Shown: in pieces, positions 1-5,456 of the stretch
Layout: the number at the start of each line of letters is the position of its first letter
Position numbering within the stretch: the first letter of the stretch is position 1
Source of the DNA: Candidatus Methanophagales archaeon
GTDB lineage: Archaea > Halobacteriota > Syntropharchaeia > Alkanophagales > Methanospirareceae
Assembly: GCA_003601795.1 (NCBI GenBank)
Contig: PIXU01000018.1
Location: 1-5,456, forward strand
Length of the DNA stretch: 5,456 nucleotides
Direction: 5' to 3'
Position numbers and translations under genes: made by a program
Notes under the pieces: generated by a model
Database searches by the model: none
Told to the model about the DNA's origin: nothing
The model's input: only the letters and a program-made list of their open reading frames with translations

Positions 1-1706
1 ACGGCTGGGTTAACTATTCTACTGGTGAGCCGGTAAACAATCCAAACGTGACGATAACAAACCTGAACACGCGCGAAGTGTTCAACGTTGAAACGAACGG
101 GGGTTCTAACTATTACCGCCTTTTAACCTCTTCTTGGAATGTGAACGCTGATGATGTGCTCCGCTTTGATGTCAGCGACAATGGCAATGTAGCGGAGTTC
201 AACTGCAGTGTGAGGCAAGCCCATATAAACCGCGGTGGGGTTTTCAATTTCAATATCACACTTGAAGCGCCGGAAGTGTCAACAGCGCTCACCTTCGACA
301 CTGGAACGCCAGCCAACCCATACCCGAGCATTTCAGGCACACACAACGGCACGATAACGCCATACGTGACTATATATAACGTGTCCAAACTTTATACATA
401 CCCCTGCCCGGGCACGGGCGGGCATACAGAATATGTTGCTTGTTATTATGACCTGAATAGAACAGAAAAGATAACGGAAGGGCACTGGGAAGGTTATAAT
501 GGCGACTGGCATAATGTCTCTTTCCCCGCGTTCACAATGCTCGCGAATCATACTTATTATTACACGATAAAGACAGGTTCGTATCCGCAGGTTCATCACG
601 CCCCTGTGGTGGAAGCGAAAGTAGGAATGGGGATAATTAATTGCACTTCGTTCGTGGATGCGAATGGGCGTTCGTACACCAACTGGATACCGGCGATACG
701 GTTGGTAGGAGAAATCGAGATCCTTGATCTCATTGTCAGTGTAACAACGGACAAACAGGAATATTGCACAGGAGAACCTGTGAATGTAAAAATAAGCTTA
801 ACAAATAATGGTCCTGATACAGGTTTATCCTTCCCTAGCAGCCAACTTGCTGATTTCAATGTAACAAATGAAGCAGGCGAACAAATTTACTTATGGTCAC
901 ATGGTAAGCGTTTTCTGCTTTATATCCGAGGTGTATCGATAAAGCAAGGTGAATCACTGGAATTACTCAACGATACCTGGAATCAGACCGATAACGATGG
1001 AAATCCTGTGCCACCGGGAAAATATTACATTAACGGATGGATGGTTCAAGGGTATGGATGGGGCAGGGTCCCAAGCCATCCTGAAATGCATGGTAAGCGG
1101 ATAAATATTACAATAGCAGAACCCTCCATGATATTGCTGAAGGCTATTAGCTTTGACACCTGTATGGGAGAGCCGAGTTTACCTGAAAATCTGTATATCT
1201 CGGAATATCCCGCAGGAATAAAAGGATGCTATATCGTGCAGTTCGTTGCTCCAGTAAAAAACGAATGGAAAGAACAGCTTAAGCAAGTGGGCTGTAAAAT
1301 CTATGGCTATATTCCAGAAAATGCATTTACCGTCAGAATGACTTCAGAGGATACAGAAATAGTTCAAAATATGAGTTTTGTGCATTGGCTTGGTATCTAC
1401 CAGCCTTTCTACAAGATCAATCCGGGATTATTAGATGCTGAAGGAGAGGTGAATATTACCGTAGTCTCGTTTAGAACCGAATCGAGATTCATTCCAGAAT
1501 TGGAAAGTCTTGGCGCCAGTATAATATCTACCTACAGTTTCGGTTACTATGATATAAACAATTTAGTAATAGATGCATCAAAAATTGATGACATAGCCTC
1601 GATGTATGATGCCTACTGGATTGAACCTTTTTCTGTACCAGAACCGTTTGATGAGATATCGTCTGCGATTGTTGATGTGGATAATGATAGGAGAGCAGAT
1701 AGATGA
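1..1706 (+). CDS. Partial (5'-truncated) secreted multidomain protein: BsuPI-like inhibitor domain plus orphan S8-protease propeptide
   Basis: Open from the left edge (first full codon at 3) to TGA 1704-1706; 567 residues are visible and the true start is upstream. The GTG at 48 lies inside a domain, so it is not taken as the start. Visible residues ~1-92 form a carboxypeptidase-regulatory-like beta domain (GWVNYSTGEPVNNPNVTITN). Residues ~97-236 form a domain with FDTGTPANPYPSI, PCPGTGGHTEY, GDWHNVSF, TGSYPQVHH and DANGRSYTNWIPAIRL; I know this pattern from archaeal secreted proteins, function unknown. Residues ~241-370 look like BsuPI (intracellular proteinase inhibitor): EYCTGEPVNVKISLTNNGPD, DFNVTNEAGEQIYLWSHGKRF, DTWNQTDNDGNPVPPGKYY. 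Residues ~376-557 match the propeptide of the downstream protease at about 69% identity. No catalytic Asp/His/Ser motifs follow; the protein ends shortly after, in a short charged tail. About 16 N-x-S/T sequons suggest a glycosylated exported protein. Inference: an inhibitor, folding helper or anchor for the next gene's protease; alternatively the remnant of a paralogous protease. Domain calls are by eye. Confidence 0.85.
   Translation, partial: GWVNYSTGEPVNNPNVTITNLNTREVFNVETNGGSNYYRLLTSSWNVNADDVLRFDVSDNGNVAEFNCSVRQAHINRGGVFNFNITLEAPEVSTALTFDTGTPANPYPSISGTHNGTITPYVTIYNVSKLYTYPCPGTGGHTEYVACYYDLNRTEKITEGHWEGYNGDWHNVSFPAFTMLANHTYYYTIKTGSYPQVHHAPVVEAKVGMGIINCTSFVDANGRSYTNWIPAIRLVGEIEILDLIVSVTTDKQEYCTGEPVNVKISLTNNGPDTGLSFPSSQLADFNVTNEAGEQIYLWSHGKRFLLYIRGVSIKQGESLELLNDTWNQTDNDGNPVPPGKYYINGWMVQGYGWGRVPSHPEMHGKRINITIAEPSMILLKAISFDTCMGEPSLPENLYISEYPAGIKGCYIVQFVAPVKNEWKEQLKQVGCKIYGYIPENAFTVRMTSEDTEIVQNMSFVHWLGIYQPFYKINPGLLDAEGEVNITVVSFRTESRFIPELESLGASIISTYSFGYYDINNLVIDASKIDDIASMYDAYWIEPFSVPEPFDEISSAIVDVDNDRRADR
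1127..1674 (+). repeat. Propeptide-coding repeat, copy 1 (end of gene 1)
   Basis: This is the first copy of a direct repeat whose partner lies 656 bases downstream. Over 1131-1670, about 119 of 540 positions differ (78% identity, hand count) and no net gap is needed. The longest perfect block is 46 bp (1166-1211 against 1822-1867). Others are a 24-bp block (AGTTCAAAATATGAGTTTTG then TGCA) and a ~29-bp block starting ATTCATTCCAGAATTGGAAA. The copy encodes a full ~180-residue propeptide-like domain with no stop or frameshift. It ends 10 codons before the gene's stop. Confidence 0.92.
1689..1693 (+). promoter_or_regulatory. Shine-Dalgarno (AGGAG) for the protease gene, inside the end of gene 1
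   Basis: AGGAG lies 9 bases before the ATG at 1703. It falls within the last codons of the upstream gene, whose TGA (1704-1706) overlaps the ATG as ATGA. This fixes the start of the protease gene, because the next codons give a clean signal peptide. It also points to translational coupling or re-initiation. No separate promoter can be seen between the genes because there is no intergenic DNA. Confidence 0.75.
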
Positions 1707-4700
1707 AAAATAAGACAATAATCCTGGTTTCATTGCTTGGATTTTTCTTGTTAGGCGTGACATCAGTGCAAGCAACAGATAGCATAATATTGCTAAAAGC
1801 TATCGGCTTCAATTCCAGCGAGGGAGAGCCGAGTTTACCTGAAAATCTGTATATCTCGGAATATCCCCCCGGAATAAGAGGGTATTATATTGCGCAATTC
1901 ACAGGAAATGTAAACGAAACGTGGAAAGAAGAGCTTAGACAGACAGGCTGCGAAATCTATGATTATATCCCAGAAAATGCATTTGTGGTTAGAATGGATT
2001 TAAAAGAGAAAGAAGCAGTTCAAAATATGAGTTTTGTGCAATGGGTTGGTATATACCAGCCTTTTTACAAGATCAGTCCAAGATTATCAGATGCCGAAGG
2101 AGAAGTAAATATCACCGTGCTCTCTTTTAGAACCGAATCGAAATTCATTCCAGAATTGGAAAGTCTTGGCGGTAATATAACTTCCAATTATAATTTCAGT
2201 TATTATGACAAGAATGTTTTAACGATTAATGCATCAAAAATTGATGACATTGCTTTAATGAATGATACGTACTGGATTGAACCTTATATTGAGCCAGAAC
2301 TGTTTGATGAAGTCTCTGATGAGATTGTTGGTGGGTATTGGGCTGCTGGAACGCCTTGGGACGGTCCGGGCACCTATGTTAATAGCCTCGGATATAATGG
2401 AAGTGGTGTGTTGGTCTCGATTGCAGACACCGGGCTTGACGACGGCAACACAACCACAATGCATTTGGACATGATGGGTAGAGTTGTGGGATTGATAGAT
2501 TATACCGAGAGTGACACCTCTGACGGCGTTGCCGAGGATGTACATGGACACGGAACGCATTGCGCCGGGATAGTGGCTGGAAATGCTGCGATTGGAACCA
2601 CAGACGCTGATGGGTATTTATATGGTATGGGTGTGGCACCCGAGGCATCTATAATGCAACAACGAGTTTTTGGCGACGATGGTAGTTGGAAGGGACCTGC
2701 CAACGGTGTGCTGGCACAGGATGCTGTTCAAAACGGTGCTGATGTGGGTAGCAACAGTTGGGGCATGAATACTTTTGGGGATTATACGAGTGATGACGCT
2801 GAGTTCGATGCGCTTGTTCGAGATGCTGATTCCAGTACACCAGGCAATCAGCAATATATCTTGGAATTCTCAGCTGGAAATGCAGGTCCTGTGACCGGAT
2901 CAATTGGAAGTCCAGCATCTGCTAAAAATGTGATCGCAACGGGTGCAAGTGAAAACTACAGACCAAACTTACCTCAAGGATGGAGAGCTGATAATGTAGA
3001 TGAAATAGCAGATTTCAGTAGTAGAGGACCATGTGAAGATGGAAGGATTAAGCCAGATATAGTAGCACCCGGAACATGGATTTCTTCTGCTCTCTCATCA
3101 TCAGCCAGTCAGGGCTGGAGTTGGAACCCTGACTACGGGAGATGGGGAAACATAAACTCAGATTATGAGTGGTGTGGCGGCACAAGCATGGCAGGACCGC
3201 ATGTCTCTGGTGGAGCGGCATTGTTTGTTGAGTACCATCGAGAAACACACGGTTCCACTCCGAGCCCAGCCCTTACAAAGGCGGCATTGATAAGCAGTGC
3301 AGACGATGTGGGACTTGGATATCCAAGTAATGACCAGGGATGGGGAGAAATGAACCTGACAAATGTTATAAATCCACAATTTGTTGTTCTCGAAGACCAG
3401 AGTGTTGCTCTTGCAACAGGGGGAAGCCATGCCTACAATATCATGTTATCGGATTATATCAATGGAGCGAAAATAACATTGGTATGGACTGACGCTCCCG
3501 GTTCGGTAAGTGCGAGTAAAGCACTGGTAAATGACCTTGATCTTGTTGTTACTGCTCCAGATGGTACGACGTATCATGGAAACCAATTCAGCGGTGCATG
3601 GTCTGACCCTACGAGTGGTGACTTTGACCGTGTGAACAATATAGAGAATGTATTTATTAATGCTGGGAACATACAGTCGGGAACATATCAGATAACTGTT
3701 TTGGGTTATAATGTACCCGCAGAGGTGGTGCCAGGAGGTCAAGACTATGCATTGGTTATTGCTCCAGTGGGGAGGACACCGCCAATGCCACCACCTGCAG
3801 ACATCCTCATAGTAGATGACGACCAGGGAGCAAACTACGAGACATACTACAAAAACGCATTGCATGCCAATGGTTACAATTACAGTTATTGTTCATCACC
3901 ACCCGATGCATCCGTTCTTTTGAACTATTCTGTCGTGATATGGCTGACAGGCGATGATTACACGAGCACTCTAACTCCAACCGAACAGGCAAACCTCCAG
4001 ACGTATCTGAACAACGGTGGCAATCTGTTCATTTCCGGACAGGACATCGGGTACGACATTGGTGGCTCATCATTTTACCACGACTATCTGCATGCGAACT
4101 ATGTTCGGGACGATACCGATATCTATACCTTAAACGGGGTGAGTGGAGACCCTATCAGCGATGGATTGACGATAGGCATCTCCGGAGGTGATGGCGCTAA
4201 CAATCAGTGGTACCAGAGCGAAATATCACCACGTGACGAATCCGCATCAACGGTGTTCAATTACGCCGGTGATGGCTGCGGTGCCATCAAGGCAGATACT
4301 GGCACTTATAAAGTCGTTTATTTCGCCTTCGGGTTCGAGGCGATAAACAACACGGCAGACAGGAATATGGTGATGGACAGGGTTATGAGATGGTTGATGA
4401 TGACAAATTACACTTTTTACCTTAGAGTTTTGCAAAACTATGTTTCAATGCCTGTGCTTCCGCCGGAAGGTGAGAGAAGCCCTGATGACGTATTCGGCAG
4501 AGATGTAGGGGTTTGGGAATACGATACAGAAGCTGGCAACTGGGAGAGAACAACAGAGGTCGCGTGCAAAAAGGGGTATTATATCTATAATCCATGGATG
4601 CCGAAGAATATAACCGTAACAGGCGTGCCCTGTGATGTTTCTGTAACCGATTTGATTGCAATATATAGCATTTTATCGGTTGGTCAGTGGGCGCTCGTTG

Positions 4701-5456
4701 GACCTGGCTACGAGAATATAAGTATAACAGGGACGGTGCTGGAAGGTGAGGTAGAGGGGTATAACTATACCATCAATGACTTTGAGCAGGTTTGTATTTT
4801 GGAAGTAGGTAGAGGGTATTGGATGACTGGTGGGCCATTATGGACAAAATACTCAACCAGAATAGACAGCGAAACACAATGTTTAGGAGTAGGCGGAATT
4901 GCAGTAGATTCCGAAGACAATGTAATCATTGCCAGCAACAGAGACGTAATAAAATACGATCCTAACGGTAACGTTTTGTGGGAGTATGATCTGTGTGGCT
5001 GTGGCGTTGCAGTTGACAAAACCGACAATAGTATTGTAGTCGGTCTTTGCAACTCATCCGTTATCAAATTCAGCAAAACCGGCAGCATACTCTGGATAGA
5101 AGAACTGCAAGAAGAGCTGTGGTTATCCAGTGTGAAGTCGATTAATCCTGAAGGAGATATACTTGTCTCCGGGTTTGGTCGCGTAGACGGTGTCTTCAAA
5201 TCTTACTATGAGATTAGAGACAAAAATGGCAACTTCATACGCTCAACCACGCGCCCACACAATGGCTGGTGGCCCTCTGCTGTTTTTGCTGAGCCCGGGT
5301 ACATATATTTGGCTTACGATTTAGCCCAGGGAGTTGCGATAGAAAAAGTCACCGATGATTTCAGCAGCACTTTGTGGACTACCACGCTTTCTAATTGCAG
5401 CCAGTATGTCAGTACTATGAGTGTGGATTCCGGGAATAATTTGTTTGTTCGCGGAA
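1703..5456 (+). CDS. Secreted subtilisin-family (S8, KP-43-like) serine protease with GATase1-like and beta-propeller C-terminal domains, 3'-truncated
   Basis: The frame is open from ATG 1703 to the right edge: 1251 residues, no stop. Residues 1-24 are a signal peptide (Lys-rich start, LVSLLGFFLLGV core, cut after SVQA). Residues ~27-209 are the propeptide. Catalytic domain ~215-555: D242 in SIADTGLDDG, H283 in VHGHGTHCAGIVAG, oxyanion N393 in FSAGNAGP, S495 in CGGTSMAGPHVSGG; FSSRGPCEDGRIKPDIVAPG also fits KP-43-type subtilases. Residues ~560-690 are the jelly-roll found after the KP-43 catalytic domain (LVNDLDLVV, APDGTTYHGN, RVNNIENV). After a Pro-rich linker, ~700-898 is a ThuA/GATase1-like domain (ILIVDDDQGANYETYY, VVIWLTGDDY, GGNLFISGQDIGYD, YKVVYFAFGFEAI); it has Ser-Gly where the G-x-C-x-G nucleophile would sit, so it is probably non-catalytic. 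Residues ~905-1043 are a beta domain of archaeal surface proteins (NYVSMPV, GVWEYD, KKGYYIYNPW, GRGYWMTGG). From ~1046 a beta-propeller begins. Expected role: extracellular proteolysis by a self-maturing protease. The cell anchor, if any, lies beyond the window. Confidence 0.95.
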   Translation, partial: MKNKTIILVSLLGFFLLGVTSVQATDSIILLKAIGFNSSEGEPSLPENLYISEYPPGIRGYYIAQFTGNVNETWKEELRQTGCEIYDYIPENAFVVRMDLKEKEAVQNMSFVQWVGIYQPFYKISPRLSDAEGEVNITVLSFRTESKFIPELESLGGNITSNYNFSYYDKNVLTINASKIDDIALMNDTYWIEPYIEPELFDEVSDEIVGGYWAAGTPWDGPGTYVNSLGYNGSGVLVSIADTGLDDGNTTTMHLDMMGRVVGLIDYTESDTSDGVAEDVHGHGTHCAGIVAGNAAIGTTDADGYLYGMGVAPEASIMQQRVFGDDGSWKGPANGVLAQDAVQNGADVGSNSWGMNTFGDYTSDDAEFDALVRDADSSTPGNQQYILEFSAGNAGPVTGSIGSPASAKNVIATGASENYRPNLPQGWRADNVDEIADFSSRGPCEDGRIKPDIVAPGTWISSALSSSASQGWSWNPDYGRWGNINSDYEWCGGTSMAGPHVSGGAALFVEYHRETHGSTPSPALTKAALISSADDVGLGYPSNDQGWGEMNLTNVINPQFVVLEDQSVALATGGSHAYNIMLSDYINGAKITLVWTDAPGSVSASKALVNDLDLVVTAPDGTTYHGNQFSGAWSDPTSGDFDRVNNIENVFINAGNIQSGTYQITVLGYNVPAEVVPGGQDYALVIAPVGRTPPMPPPADILIVDDDQGANYETYYKNALHANGYNYSYCSSPPDASVLLNYSVVIWLTGDDYTSTLTPTEQANLQTYLNNGGNLFISGQDIGYDIGGSSFYHDYLHANYVRDDTDIYTLNGVSGDPISDGLTIGISGGDGANNQWYQSEISPRDESASTVFNYAGDGCGAIKADTGTYKVVYFAFGFEAINNTADRNMVMDRVMRWLMMTNYTFYLRVLQNYVSMPVLPPEGERSPDDVFGRDVGVWEYDTEAGNWERTTEVACKKGYYIYNPWMPKNITVTGVPCDVSVTDLIAIYSILSVGQWALVGPGYENISITGTVLEGEVEGYNYTINDFEQVCILEVGRGYWMTGGPLWTKYSTRIDSETQCLGVGGIAVDSEDNVIIASNRDVIKYDPNGNVLWEYDLCGCGVAVDKTDNSIVVGLCNSSVIKFSKTGSILWIEELQEELWLSSVKSINPEGDILVSGFGRVDGVFKSYYEIRDKNGNFIRSTTRPHNGWWPSAVFAEPGYIYLAYDLAQGVAIEKVTDDFSSTLWTTTLSNCSQYVSTMSVDSGNNLFVRG
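1783..2330 (+). repeat. Propeptide-coding repeat, copy 2 (start of protease gene)
   Basis: This is the second copy of the 656-bp-offset repeat. It begins directly after the signal peptide and ends where the catalytic domain's leading segment (GGYWAAGTPWDGPG) starts, so the repeat edges coincide with domain edges. Similarity disappears on both sides: the signal-peptide DNA has no match before copy 1, and the catalytic-domain DNA has no match after it. Both copies are AT-richer than the flanking domain-coding DNA. Confidence 0.92.
4835..5456 (+). repeat. Degenerate beta-propeller blade repeats in the protease C-terminus, cut by window edge
   Basis: This is protein-level repetition without obvious DNA identity. 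Blade-like units start near 4892 (GGIAVDSEDNVIIAS...VIKYDPNGNVLWEY), 5000 (CGVAVDKTDNSIVVG...VIKFSKTGSILWIEEL), 5118 (SSVKSINPEGDILVSG...YEIRDKNGNFIRS), 5265 (WWPSAVFAEPGYIYLAY...IEKVTDDFSSTLWTTTL) and 5402 (YVSTMSVDSGNNLFVRG, incomplete). The pattern 'VAVD..DN.IV....VIK(Y/F)...G..LW' is that of NHL, SBBP and PQQ-like propellers. A complete propeller would need further blades beyond the window. Likely role: binding of protein or carbohydrate, or a spacer at the cell surface. Confidence 0.7.

Noticed and set aside
48..50. GTG at 48 as the start of gene 1
   Set aside because: The reading frame stays open to the left edge, and the preceding residues (GWVNYSTGEPVNN) belong to the same beta domain.
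405..414. Palindrome TGCCCGGGCA
   Set aside because: It is a 10-bp perfect palindrome, but it encodes part of the conserved PCPGTGG motif inside gene 1 with no nearby start. Coding constraint explains it.
1675..1782. A frameshift splitting one protease gene into two
   Set aside because: The ATG at 1703 has a good Shine-Dalgarno and a clean signal peptide, and gene 2 has its own full propeptide. Joining the frames would place two propeptides and a signal peptide inside one protein, so two genes fit better.
1127..2330. Mobile element as the source of the repeats
   Set aside because: There is no transposase, terminal inverted repeat or target-site duplication. The repeats encode a protease propeptide on both sides.
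3446..3865. Minus-strand ORF of 139 codons
   Set aside because: It lies wholly antisense to the well-supported protease jelly-roll/GATase region. Its translation is Cys-, Trp- and Arg-rich with no recognisable motif, so it is a shadow frame.
4765..5199. Minus-strand ORF of 144 codons
   Set aside because: It is antisense to the beta-propeller coding region. Its Ser/Thr/Pro-rich, low-complexity translation has no family motif and no ribosome-binding site that I trust.

Overview
The window carries two same-strand genes and almost no non-coding DNA. Both run off an edge: the first is cut at its 5' end and the second at its 3' end. Both look like exported, heavily glycosylated surface or extracellular proteins of an archaeon. 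The style fits the methanogen/ANME branch of Euryarchaeota (Methanosarcinales, Methanophagales or Syntrophoarchaeia relatives). Reasons are the many N-x-S/T sequons, frequent ATA and AGA/AGG codons, four-base ATGA gene overlap, and domain types I associate with secreted proteins of those archaea. This taxonomic placement comes from protein style, not from a marker gene.

Layout: positions <1-1706 encode the C-terminal 567 residues of a multidomain protein. Its domains are a carboxypeptidase-regulatory-like beta domain, an 'FDTG...GTGGHTEY...TGSYPQ.HH' domain of unknown function, a BsuPI-type proteinase-inhibitor-like beta-sandwich, and a ~180-residue domain that matches the propeptide of the next protein. 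No catalytic domain follows. Positions 1703->5456 encode at least 1251 residues of a secreted subtilisin-family (S8, KP-43-like) serine protease. Its parts are a signal peptide, propeptide, catalytic domain with triad D242/H283/S495 and oxyanion N393, a KP-43-type jelly-roll, a ThuA/GATase1-like domain, a surface-protein beta domain, and the start of a beta-propeller.

The propeptide-coding DNA is present twice, at about 1127-1674 and 1783-2330, with a constant 656-bp offset, no net indel and about 78% identity by hand count. One copy closes gene 1 and the other opens gene 2. The two genes overlap by 4 bases (ATGA) with a Shine-Dalgarno in front of gene 2, so they are probably translationally coupled.

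The most interesting reading is a protease/partner module. A protein that combines a BsuPI-like inhibitor domain with an orphan protease propeptide is made just before, and probably in step with, the protease it could fold, inhibit or localise. The alternative is a degenerate paralogous protease that has lost its catalytic part. No RNA genes, CRISPR, insertion sequences or terminators are visible, and there is no gene-free stretch over 300 bases.
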